Assembly: GCA_028532985.1 (NCBI GenBank)
Contig: JANCIK010000010.1
Span: 992,001 to 1,056,000, forward strand
Length of the DNA: 64,000 nt
Direction of reading: 5' to 3'
DNA from: Stropharia rugosoannulata
Taxonomy: Eukaryota; Basidiomycota; Agaricomycetes; Agaricales; Strophariaceae
This document shows positions 1-12,100 of the stretch, piece by piece. The notes beneath the pieces were generated by a model. The model was not told where the DNA came from and searched no databases. It saw only the letters and a program-made list of their open reading frames with translations. A program made the translations under genes and the position numbers. The stretch's first letter is position 1. Each line of letters starts with the position of its first letter.

Positions 1-3000
1 TAGTTAAATTAAATTAAATTACTATTACCTTTACTAATGAGCTGAATACAAGTAGCTCTGCTTCACCTGCCTCAAGGGTCTCTTCTGTGTGAACGCTCAA
101 TGATGTGTACATGTCCAAATTGAGATAGCTATGCAGAATCTTGAGAAGGAGGTACCCTTCAGGTGATATTGCTGGTGTAAGTATGTTTGAAGCTGTGTAG
201 AGAAGAACCTGTAAAATTCTTAAATGTCAATCTCGTTTCACAATCCAGATAATAGCAGCGACTGTAACAATATAAACATATAATAATAATTTATGCTTAC
301 CTTGGCCATGTCTTCGTGCTTTGTACCATCCAGAAATGTTGGTGCCTTTATTATTGAGATGAAATGATTCAATCCAGTCCAGCTCGGTGTTTTGTCTACC
401 CTATATTTAAATCTATATTAATATTGCTCCTCCCAATTAAAATTAATAATCTCGAATAATTACTGGTTATCCAACATCTTGGAGTACTTCTTATCTAGTG
501 ATCCAATAAAGAGAGACTTAATGCACTTAAGGATATGATCGGAAAAGAGGCCTTGATGGTACGCATGAAGCCAGTCCCAAGAAATTGCTAGATAGACATC
601 ATTGTTTTTTCCTAACATCCAGAAGACATTCTGAGACATGTCAACACACACAATAGATAATGATTCAAATTGTATTAATTTAAACCCACCTCTATGTTCT
701 GTAATCCATGCTGTTGCAAGTGCTTTTCTTTTTCATCTGCAGGTAGCCCTTGCACTTCTTCAAAGACAGCTTTCATTGAGTCAGTGGTATGTAATGGATA
801 CTTCTTTGAAAGATCAGCCTGATCTGTTTGCAGTACAAGACACACAGGGCACGGATATAAACTCCTGTGTCCACGGATAAGAGCCATAAATGTACTGCAT
901 ACGGCTAGTTAGAGACATAGAATACAAGTAATAAAATACTTACTGCTCCTCATAGTCAGCTGAAAGAATAAGAATGACCGGATATAGCAACCAAACTATA
1001 CCATCGCCACATTTGAAAAGATACCCTGTCTTTGCATGATCTGAAATTTCTTGAATAAGCTCATAAAATGCTTTGTGCCAGATAACTCGTTTGAGGTTGA
1101 CATACTCCGGCTTGTTGGTAAGCCCTGCCTTTTCTTTCACCTGTGAAAGGGATGCAATGAGATGTAATCAGTAAATTAAAAAGAAGGTTAATTTTGTTAT
1201 AATATAATTTATAACAGCTGTACTATAGGGAGCCAGCCAACTACTCTGCCACCAGCAAGACCCGTCCCATTCTGCACTTCAATTGGTAGGTTAAGTAGTC
1301 GTGCAATGACTGGGTAGCCCTGGGCTGTGCCAAATGATGAAAGCCGTGTTTTATCTGCGTAAATCAGCAAGCAGATAGGTACTGCACCATTTACCGGAAG
1401 GTTTGACTTTAAATTTGATTTTCACTGGGATTAATACCATAGATATACTTGCAATAATATGTCAATTTGCTTACTTGGATCTCCCACCATGCATCTCCAC
1501 TCCATGGCTCGTCCCAGAACCGTTCAAGTTTTACCCCATCATACTTAAACTGGCACTCCGCATCCCAGTGACACTGTGAAGCAATGCTTGCGTTGCCTAA
1601 GAGCTCCAATACCCAGTCCCATATTGACCAAGTCCACACATCAAATGATACCTCTTCATTCCCATAGGTAGCAGTGTCCGATGTCTTCACTAACTAAATT
1701 ATATAAATTAAATTGAGTTACACTGAATTAACTTATTTGAATAAAAGGGGAGCAAGCAACGACACCCCAGAACACGTATATAGAGCCAAGATATCAGTTA
1801 AATTAAATCATGAAATTTAAACTTACTCCTTTCGTCCTCTTGCAAGCAAGATCCCAGATCTTCTGCATGTCCTTGTCACTCTCCAACGTAAAATCACTGG
1901 GGGATTTGGTGGCGCGCTGAATAATATCTAGTAAGCGATTCTTCTGCTTTGCATTTAGATGGGTGTCAAGAGAGAACTTGGCAATGTCGAAGTCGAGTTT
2001 GCTGCTAAAAGGATGCCACGGTTCGCGTTTTGGTTGACCATCACCATCGGGCTGGTTGTGTGATGGTCTCTGTGCTGATGTATTGCCTCGTGCAGATGGC
2101 GGAAAGGCACGGCGGGAGGTTGTCGATGCACTGGAATTTTTTTGCAGTGTCTGATTCTATCGGAATGTGCTTCGTCGGTTTCTTGCTCTTCGGATGGTAC
2201 TGTATGATGATGTCGTCCTCGTGCAAATTCGGATGTGCTTGTGCCAGATTTGTTGCATTTGCAATGGATTCCGGCGTTGCAGCTTGTGGACCATGGCTTG
2301 GAACCTCGTGGTGTATGTAATCAGATGCTGTCAGGATTACAGGATTTATAGATTCAGTTAATATTAAACATTAAGTGTACGTAGTCCGAACTTACGTTCA
2401 AATGGGAGGGGGGGAAGCAGGTCGTCTTCATCCTCAATTTGAGAGCTGCCATCTGAATGGATTGATTCAGCCAGCTTCTTGGCATGAAAGTCCCCGTAGT
2501 CGTCAATGGTCCCATATTCTGAATGGGATGATGGGCTATCACATTTAATAGGGCTACTGTCAGAAACAATTTCTGTGAAATGTAAATAACCCATTGTGCC
2601 TCAACTAATACAACGACTTATTACCTGGCAATGGGTTTGAGACCTGATCAGGTGTTGATAGTCTAATACCAAGATTGTGATCAGACTCCACTCTAGTGTC
2701 CAGGTTAGGACTGTGTTCCTGGAGGTCCATTTTACCTAATATAGCGAGCAGGTACCATAGTCAGTCTAAACAGAGAGGTACAATTTACTGCTAACATTAA
2801 TTATTCTTACCCAATTTAGACGATGAAGAATCCTGTTGGCGTTGAGCTTGCAAGTTCACGGCTAATTCTTCTTGAAGTTTGGTATAATATGCCTCAGCAA
2901 GAGCTTCAGCTTTGCTGGTCCTAGGGGCTTCTTCTTCGACGGCGGCAAAGCATTTTCTCTTGTGGGATGCCATTCCGCGTCGGGGGTACAAGTTCTTACA

Positions 3001-3093
3001 TCGCAGACAGATATCATTGCCCGCAGGAACGCGCATCGTGGTGACTTGCAATGGGTTTCGATTATTCCTCTTTGCCTTAGGTTCGCAGCCCAT
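1..3093 (-). CDS. Plavaka-family (CACTA-clade) transposase, 5' part, runs off window
   Basis: This is a multi-exon transposase of a cut-and-paste DNA transposon. My exon model on the minus strand is 3093-2811, 2735-2625, 2572-2396, 2327-1828, 1693-1475, 1406-1224, 1140-944, 894-690, 630-464, 400-301 and 208-29, with the rest beyond the window edge. The N-terminus has a C2H2-like finger (CLRCKNLYPRRGMASHKRKC). Plavaka landmarks follow in order: QYHPKSKKP, EPWHPFSSKLDFDIAKF, FWDEPWSGDAWWEIQ, CLLIYADKTRLSSFGTAQGY, CGDGI, ILSADYEEQ, MALIRGHRSLYPCPVC and WDWLHAYHQGLFSDH. The start is the first ATG before the finger. Exon 4 needs a one-base frame change near a run of seven A at about 2135 to join its two halves, so this copy is probably broken there. 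The family call rests on motif recognition. The junctions are inferred from GT/AG sites and reading frame. Confidence 0.85.
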
Positions 3094-3307
3094 GATCGAT
3101 GTGAAGGGATGGGGCTGGGAGGGCTACAGTCTCAGAGATGGCAATGCACTATCAACCGTGTCAATTTGGTTTAACAAATGATCATTTCTCACAAATGGAC
3201 TTTGTTGATCATTCTAATAATATAATACATTACAAGATATTACCGACTAAGACAAGTGTATATCTATTATTATAACTTTAGATCAGTTGTTCCAAGAGAA
3301 ATCAGAC

Positions 3308-3396
3308 CCTTACAAGGTCCTTGTAAGGAAACAACGCCCTGTAAGGCACATTACAAGGCTATATCGCGTCATTGTAAGCTATTTGCCTTATAAGGC
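3308..3396. repeat. Cluster of CCTTGTAAGG-like motifs upstream of the Plavaka gene
   Basis: Within 90 bp there are six related words in both orientations: CCTTACAAGG (3308-3317), CCTTGTAAGG (3319-3328), CCTGTAAGG (3338-3346), TTACAAGG (3351-3358), ATTGTAAG (about 3371-3378) and CCTTATAAGG (about 3386-3395). The first two form a perfect 10-bp inverted repeat around one T. CACTA-type elements typically carry short subterminal repeats in both orientations that bind element proteins. The position just outside the transposase start fits that role, but the element terminus itself was not identified. Confidence 0.5.
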
Positions 3397-3419
3397 TAAC
3401 ATGGATTTTCCGACATTCG

Positions 3420-6330
3420 GGACAAAGGAGCAGGTAGATGACAAGGGTGGTAGGTGTTAGTGAGGCTGGAGTACAGGCACAGTGAACCCAGAGGTGCATG
3501 AAGAATCTGTCCATGGGCTGGGAGCAGAGCGAACAATTGATAGCATGCCGTCTGCTTTGTGATTTATGCGTGCTGAATATTGTAGAAGCCTACCTGTGCC
3601 TCTTAGGCATTCCTTCACGTTTACATGCATCCTGCGTACAGTGTATTGTCCGCAATGGATAATCTGTACATCATGGTTGGAGAGTTGGTCTATTGTTGTT
3701 GTTGTAGTTGAAGAGAGAGATCAGCAGAGAGAGCAGGCAAGAGCAGGGCGCGTATGCCGGGATATGCTTATGTCATTGCTTGACACTGTCGAGCATTCCA
3801 AACAACGCATCCGCGCTTCCTTGGCGTTCTCTGCTTCTGTGTCTCTCTTAGTTCTCTATGCGCAGTCTCCTGACTAGGTGACTCACCCAACACAGAGCCA
3901 TCCATTGCTCAAGCTCAAGCACAATCACAGACAATCATCCATATGCCTAGGTACTTGGACCAGTCCAATCATTCAAGAAACGGTGAAAGACGACCCGCCC
4001 GTCTCACATTGGTCTCACGTTAGGTGCACGTCCTGCTTGCTATCCTGCTTATATGCGCGCAGATCCTGTGTGAAACACCTTTCTCTGCATGCGCACGTCC
4101 TCCCCTTCAGATTACCTCATCTCTGCATGACAGCTCCCATGTTTCATTGACTACGGAACTACCACACGCACATACGGGAGTCGGATGAGCGGGATGTGTT
4201 GGAGGAGACAGAGGACACCGGGGACAACCAATGGGCTCGGGGTCAAGACCAAAGCATTCTACAGGTCCCAGAATAACGTACATGTATGTTAACTATCAGC
4301 CATTGATTCTTTGAATTGTACACAGCTGTGGGCACGACTCGACTGACTCAACTGCAAAACAGAAACAGCATCCTTGAGAGACCGTGAAGGCGGGAGCAAG
4401 AAGCGAATGCCATCCATGCTGAATTTGTGGATAAAGTCGTGCTTGCAGTTCCCCAGGTTCGTGATCGTCGTTGCATACTTCAGGAGGTAGTATAGGAGGC
4501 GGTATGCTCGCGGACATGGGCGAAACTTATGTAGTGGATGTATCCATGACCCGGGAGCAGAGGGGGAGGCGACTGGACTGCGCTCCGTCTACTCTATTGT
4601 CTTCCCCGTGTCGCTATCTGCAGTAGCAACAAATGGGACGATCATGAATCTGGGGTGGGTATATGCGCGCTTACTGCAGCAGCCCGCCTGTGCGTCCGAG
4701 CGCAAATTCAACGTGCCATGTCTGCGTTAGATAACACTATGCAGGTCAGTTGTCATTGCCTACTGGTTAGATCCAAAACTTATGAAGGAAAAGAGGTGGA
4801 TCGATGGACAAGGAGCAGAGAAGAGGAGGACGTGCACAGAGGGCAGAGAAGAGGAGGACATGTAATTAACGGATTGTGCATCATCTGCTCCAAGGCTTTG
4901 CATCGTCTTTGACCAATCTTGCCCGCGCCTTTCTCTATGGCAAGCAAGATAGAATAGTTATGTGTCTCGCCTCAATCATCCTGAGCAAAGGGAGGGAGGG
5001 CGCATACATAGACTTCCTGTATATGGCCGGACACAGATAGACGGATCAGAATGGCTCGCCCCGCCTCCTGGCGAGCGGGGTGCTTGTTGAATCACAGTTC
5101 GCGCTGGCAAAGATAACCTTGGACTTATGATGAGAGGCCCTAATTTTCAGATCCAGTAATTTATGCATGTATCCATCACTGAATATGAAGGGTGAGCAGG
5201 GATGCGCACAGTGGGGCCTGGTAAAGGTCCTGACAGAGAGCTGCGGATTCGTAGTGGTGATGCCCATCGGCGGTGGTACGACACGGCCTTGGATCGGTGA
5301 GATTTGTTCCTCATGCTTTCCATAGTGCTTGGAGACGTCATATCTTGGGGAAGACACAGGCAGACCCGAGTACCAGGAGAGGCGGAGTACTCATCCAGAC
5401 CGCCGCAAGGAACACAGGTTGAAGAAGAGTGCCGCGCCTCTCTTCAGGGAAGACAAAGGGGGTCTGATTGGCCATGCAACGTCCCTAATAGTTGTTATAT
5501 TACCGGGCCTGGTAGATGAAAGACACGCAGAGGAGGATGGGACGTAGCAGTGACGTGACTGCGGGCAGCATTAGTGCTGTAGCATTGCCTGTGCCGTGTA
5601 CTTTGCGCTGATTCACGCTGGATTTCACTTGAATAACAAGGGTGGATCCGCTTGGCTTTTGGTGACGATGAAATGCAGTTAGGAATAGTGCCGGCCGCGT
5701 ATGCCGGGCCGGGCATTACCTTATCACGAGCAACGGCACGCGTCGGCCTCGGGATATGCCGGATAGCCGGGGAACGCTCTCTCAACGTTGACTTCCGTTT
5801 CTGTTTTGACATCACCCGCTATGTACGTCGAAGCGATAAAAACGCGGTGTGCATAGAGTAGGCGTTGCTACAAACTACTTGACATGGCGCTCCGTTCTAG
5901 TTCCTCTACGATAATGTTCGACATGGAACATAAACCCTTGTTCGCAATCATTTTACTTATTAGTATTGGAACGTCAAATATTATGCCCAGGCGCTCAATG
6001 GGCGTTTATGAACATGGAATGTTGGGTGGATGTTCTCATGCGGGCTTTGCTGTTGATTTTGTTTCAAAAATAGTTAATTATACACTCTACTCAGTATTTA
6101 TAGATCGTACAGTGACAGTGGGAAGATTCATTATTAACCGGGTGTGCAGTGGTACCCAACCTCACGGTTGAACGCAGTTCATTACAACCTTTCCCAGACG
6201 ACAACCACAGATATGCCAGCGTGGTGCATACCGAAACGTAGCCAAAAGTCTCAAAACCGAGTATCCAAGGTTATAGGCAAGCTTCCATTAGCCCTGTCTG
6301 CAAGCTCACAAGCTCTCTTCCGTCCCTAGG
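3420..6330. repeat. Decayed GC-rich dispersed repeats; no credible gene
   Basis: Short ORFs occur on both strands but none has recognisable domains or consistent coding frames. About 3748-3830 is a copy of a unit that also occurs at about 13316-13400, 16219-16282 and 19924-20025, and inverted at about 38895-38990. All share words such as GCCGGGCCGCGCTTATGTC and ATTCCAAACAACGC with substitutions and small gaps. A second shared word is a CCATGGGCTGGGA-type segment near 3510. I read the stretch as old, mutated transposon or satellite-like sequence. Confidence 0.5.
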
Positions 6331-6359
6331 ATGCCGTTCAAGGTCCGCCAACCAAAACT

Positions 6360-9155
6360 ATGTACGTTCTCGAAGCAACAAAAGCCACCTCAACTACTTT
6401 GAAAAGTTTGTCGAGCTTCATTCCAGTACCAGCGCTGAGTCCAGTATTGGAACTTGCTACCCGTATTGTCGAAGCATGAGAGGTAAGTCAGATTTGTGCT
6501 GAAATGGGTCACGCTAATTTGAACAAAAAGGATGCAACTTCGATCGAAGAAGATGTTGAAGAGCTTCGCAAGCGGGTTGTTTCCCTGAGCATTTTAATCG
6601 TCAACAACCTTCCATCGGATCGCAATATCAGCAAAGAACTTCAAAGTAGAATCGACAGTCTTCAATCGTGCGTTCGATCTTATTCATCCTGATTCACCTT
6701 AATTACAGTTTTCAATAGCATCCTGGAAGAAATCGAGAGCGCGTTAAACGCTATCAAGCAGCAATGGAGATGGCTTCTGGTTATATTTCCGCAGTTGAAC
6801 AAAGAGAGGGTCGATAAGTGTGTCAAGGATCTTGGTGTCGCACTTGAAGCGTTTGATGTACGTCTTCTGTCTACTATCTAGTCATAGAAAATAATCCCTG
6901 TTTAGATGTCCCATAGGCTCCAAGTCGAGGGAATACTCGACAACATTTTAAGAAGCACCAGCGACATACGCGAGGATATGAAAGAGATGAAGACAGAGTT
7001 CAGAAAACTGGCCGAGTCTCTAGGACCCCACGCATCTCCGTACGCCGTTGGTCGACAGGACATGCCATCTTTACCCAAGATATTTTTTGGGCGTGACGAC
7101 GATGTTTCCACCATTGTTAAACGTCTGTCAACCGATGACGGGTCTCATGTGTGTATTACCGCGTCCGGTGGAATGGGCAAAACACGGCTAGCGCTCGCTG
7201 TCATCCATGATCCTACTATTTGTAACTCCTTTGGGCGCTATCGATTCTGGGTGCCGTGTGTAACGGCAACAACGGCAGATGCGCTCCGCCGATTGCTATA
7301 CATCCAGCTTTCTATTACAGCAGAAAATTTCGACAGCCTCGACATCCTCCTCACTGAGCTGAAGGCTACAGAGGATAAACGGCTCATCCTACTAGATAAC
7401 TTCGAAACCCCATGGCAATCGAACGGAGAAGGAGATAAAATTAGTGACATCCTCATCAAGATTGCCGACGTCCCCCATGTTACTCTGCTAGTCACGATGA
7501 CCTCCGCATTTCCTCCCATGCAGGATATTGACTGGAAGCATCACCATCTCCATCCGCTGGATGCCCTGGCTGCACAAAAAGCTTTCCTGGCCGAGTGTCC
7601 GTCCTCGTCGTCAGATTTGGCAGGTGTCGACAAACTCACGCATGCTGTTGGATATGTTCCATTGGCCATCAATCTCATGGCGCGCACTAGTCAAGGATCA
7701 TTCCTACCAACACGATCTCTTCTGAAGGAATGGAAATCAAGTGGAACAGGCATGCTAAACGGCCTGAACGACCGTATTCAACGATCCATAGACCTGATTC
7801 GTGCAAATGACACCAGAGGCGACTCGGCACTAAAACTCCTCGCTATCCTTTCGATGCTGCCCCTCGGGACAACAATCAAGAATCTGGAATCAGTGTGGGC
7901 CACTGTAATATCGTCACTGTCCAGTGCCCTTAGTGATTTGCGTCGCACGGCGCTTGTAGAATGCGACGATGGAGAATCTAGCCGTGTCCACATTATTCCG
8001 ACTATTCAAGCATACATGAAGCAGCATGGGCTCATACCAAAGGATGTTCAAATACACGTACGACGTGCTTGTCAAGAATTTGTGCTCGTACACAAATTCT
8101 ACATAGGCGACGAGCCTGATTACAGAGCAAGGGTGACAGCGCTTTCCGAGGAACACAACAACATAGAGGTTCTTTTGTTGCAGGATGTAGTCGAAGATGA
8201 CCAGGAACGTCTGCGGCGCGCCGAAGCACTCGTAGCATTTTGTTTTTATTTACGCGACGTCAAACCGAGTATCACAATTGCCCAGCTGGCACTAGAAGCT
8301 GCGGAAGCTACCAAGAGCCGTCGCTGCATAGCTGAAGCACACGAAGCTCTTGCGGATATGTACGACATAGCTGATCAGTTTGACACAGGCTATCATCATT
8401 ATGCGGAAGCCCATCAGCACTTCATTGATATAGGAGACTTTGCGCGGGCAGGCCAGTGCACCTATGGCATGATGTTTTGCTCCATGTTTTCGAGCCGCTC
8501 CTTAGCACCAGGACTGACAGTCAAATCACTCGCTGATCAAGCACAGGCCGAGCTATCCCATGACCAGGGTGATGAATACAGTATGGCTCGTGGTATGCTA
8601 GTACGTGGAGAATATCTTTGGGATACCAGTGAATGGGACGACGCTTGGACAACATCAAGCAACGCGCTGCAGTTGTTCACGATGTTGGAGTGTCCGTACA
8701 GCACTGTTCACTGTCTCCGACTACTCGCTAGGACAGAAGCAATATGCAGAAACTACGAACTTGCACTTGACCTATGTTGTGAAGCACTAGAAATTACAGA
8801 ACAGCATGGTCTCAGCACTGGATTGACTGGCTTAATTTTAAGCCAACAGTCATCTTACTTGATAGTCCTGGAGCGTTATGACGAGACTGAACGTGCTCTT
8901 CAAAAGTCCCTCAAATTTGCACAAATTCAAGGCTCATTCCTGAAAATTGCACAGGTTCTGGATAAGCTTGCCTATATCTCTACCAAACAAGGGGATATAG
9001 ACCAAGCAATTCAATTCTACACCGAGGCGAAGGTACAGTTCACAAAGGTGCAACCACAATTAAGTGGAGAAAAGCAAAAGCTGAGATGTGAAAGGAATGT
9101 CCAAGCACTAGCTAGTGGTCGCCTTGATGATATTGAAGAGCTATTCCGCTATTAG
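6360..9155 (+). CDS. Fungal NLR: NB-ARC/STAND NTPase with C-terminal TPR-like repeats; first exon damaged
   Basis: A signal-transducing NTPase of the kind used by fungi in nonself recognition and cell death. Proposed exons are 6360-6482, 6531-6667, 6719-6857 and 6906-9155, and phases agree across the last three joins. Exons 1-3 give a helical N-terminal region (KSLSSFIPVPALSPVLELA, then EIESALNAIKQQWRWLL). The last exon has 749 codons. In it, residues about 86-93 are the P-loop (SGGMGKT), about 158-170 are Walker B (LILLDNFETPW), and about 248-255 hold a GLPL-like VGYVPLAI. Residues from about 400 to the end are TPR-like helical pairs. Exon 1 has an in-frame TGA at 6477-6479, one codon before its splice donor. 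An ATG at 6331 that would give a familiar start is out of frame. Either the N-terminal module is lost or translation starts at 6906. NB-ARC identification is firm; the 5' model is not. Confidence 0.85.
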
Positions 9156-12100
9156 CCTTTTTTTTGTATATATGCCTTGTATCAATTAACCCCTTTTGAT
9201 CTTAGCAATCTTAGCAGGCATTCTAGCTACACTTATACTATGACTTTCTTTTATTTTCATTCTAGCATAACATTCAGGAAGATTTCAGATGGAAAATTAT
9301 GTGCACCATATAGAACCTACCAGTGCTTCTACACATCTTTCATGGCCGGCTGTTTGATCTCGTTGAATACACAATTATTGAAGAAATTAGGTCTACTATG
9401 TACCATGATTAGCGCAACAAGTTGCTATGGCCGATATACTACTCTACTGTAGTATATATATTCAAATTTACATTTCTTAAAACAAGTTGTTCCCGAGCTA
9501 GATCTGCCTATACGCATATCCCATAATATTTCCACTCGCCATACCTGGTCTGCACCGTGCATGCAGAGCAAGCGGCGAGAATCCTCTCCTCGAGCGCACC
9601 TCCTCAACTCTCGCGAAAGAACGTCTTGAAAACGTGTGGACGTTTCGGCAGCTACATGTAAAATGATGAACCACGTAGCACTCCGGGAATGTACGCTGCC
9701 ACAGAAGATAACCAGTAAGGGAAAACCGAGAGCGATCTGACCAGGGAGCATAAACAGGACACACACTGTAAATGACAAAACGTACAACGAAGACAAGCGC
9801 GTGCACGGCGTCCAGGATTCAACCGGAAAATGAGCGTAGGGACTATGCCACGGTGCAAACTGGTACTAGTGGACAGGAGAGCACGGGAAGAAACAATCTT
9901 GTAATGCGGGATTTCCGGGGTTGACACGGCAGTGTTTCCCGACGGGGCAAGAGTAAGCCGAAGACATACTCTAGACGCAACTAAGTTCCTGCGCATTCCT
10001 TGGTGCTTGGAGAATGTATATCTCGAAGAACAAACATGCACTGCCGCTCAATACCCCGGATGTCCACACAATCACAAACAGTGCGCCAGCACCCCCGTGC
10101 CCACTATTAATGCGCGCTGTGTGGGTTTATCACCCAATGAGAATATGCACAGCAAGAGTTCAAGCACGGAATGCCCGAGCTACACGCTGACTAGACCTGG
10201 ACCAATTCAGAGGGAATAGAGCCGCTTTCAGCATGCATGCACATGGTGCATTTCCCAACATGGACGGATATGATACAACAGTCATACGGGAGCAGAGGAA
10301 AGCTTGCCCGAGCCTGTTAAATGGTACTTGCTGTATCGCCATCGACCGGAGATGGACTTGAGTGCCAAATGGTCATGCGCGACAGCTGCACATGGCAGCG
10401 TCGGGTAAGAGAGCACCGGGGGGACATGCTTGCGGACCTCCGACGGTCAATATAGCGGTCAGCCAATTTGGGGGCGACAACAGTGACTGCGCAGATGAAG
10501 ACACGCCCGCACCTTCCGTGCGTTCAGGACAAGGGTAGAATGAGATAATAGCTATAAGGGATGCGCGTGCATGTTCACTCTTTCCCTCGTGCTTGGGGAC
10601 ATGTCTATGTCGGGAACACGCATGGGCCGATGCGGTTGCTTGCCTAAGTAGGCGGATACGCAGACCCGCACTTTTCCCGTGCCCAGAAATAACAGGCTGA
10701 AGACCAGCACCAGCAGTATGAAGGGCCGTATATTTCAAAAACGCGTTCTACAACGGGCTCGGAGGGGACGGTCATGTAGCGTGCACCACGGTCATTGGTG
10801 TACTTCATGACATACGTACTGATCACTGATCAACATGACCGCGGCGGCGCGTAAGGACGCGAAAGCGAGCGCAAATGCGACGACAAGGCACTGTACACTT
10901 CAGAGTTGCGTTGTCGCAACGGGGACAAGAGACATTGCCACGCGAGCGCGACGCGCATATATTTTCGAGACCACTGTGTCCTGGGCGAGGAAGGGTACAC
11001 GTAGATCAACGGGACGTAGGGACAGCAGATACTTTCCGTGCAGGCCACTTCGTGGACATTGCTACAACGGTGCGCGCAGTCCAGGGATCAAGATTACGAC
11101 GTACCCCAGGACGTGATGAGGAGCTTGGTCACGGCAGGAGTGTATGGACGAGAACGTACGGACTTCATGGCAATGAGATTCGGCAAAAGTGAAGGGCTCA
11201 GTGTCGCGTCTTCGCGAGTAGAGGAGGGGACGGCGGTGACCTGCGGGAACAAAGGAGGCGTAGGTACAGACTAGACGGGAGACAGGGACAAATGCGGAAG
11301 AATAGGCTAGGTGCACCCCACTTCGCAGTTCTGGCGTTAGACGTGTTGTGTCCTGGAATCTATATCAGAGCAGGCTTAAATTTCAGGAAACGATGAGAGA
11401 TGTGGTAGGGTATGGGCGCAAAAGCGAACGCGAACTCCGATGCAGGGATAGACGTAGAGACGAGCATGCAGAATACGTCCATGGTAGAGCGGGGAGGACG
11501 TAGAGGAAGCGAACTTTCGTGCGGACATCGGACGCTGGTGTGGTGCTTGGGCAGTCCCGGGCTCGGGATCGTGGCGTACTTCTGGACACAGTGAGTGGGG
11601 TAGTCATGGCGGGGGTTATGCACGCAAATGGACCGGCTTCAGGGCGAAGGCGCCAGAGCAAGTCCATGATCTCGTTTTTCTTGCTGCTCGTGGTATACCC
11701 ATGTCCGGAAATCTGTAGACAAATAACAGATAAGTGTGGGAGCCTCACGATGGGATGAAGCGGCTAACCGGGTATGCAGGCAAAAGCCTAAGAGCGCGCT
11801 GTATACGCCAATGTCGCGAAGGAGAGGAGAGCGAGGTAGCGTACAAAGATGGCGGGGGTCTCCTTCATGTTTACATGCATCCTGCGCGCAGCGTGTGATC
11901 CGTGATGGGTAGCACAACGTGAGCTATGCAGAATCCGACTCAGAGCTGGGATACGAAAATGTGGATGCGCAGACTCGACCAGAACGCAGCGCAGGTGCGG
12001 ATTCAAGCTCAAGAACGACGTAAACGGACGCCAGGTCAAGACTCAAGACCACCAGGACGTGCCGTACACTCCAGAGTTACTTTATCGCAACGGGGACAGA

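Noticed and set aside
2030..2361. Plus-strand ORFs of 64-96 codons
   Set aside because: Antisense shadows of Plavaka exon 4.
9425..10041. Overlapping minus-strand ORFs of 102-129 codons
   Set aside because: Three frames are open at once, no domains, repeat-derived sequence.
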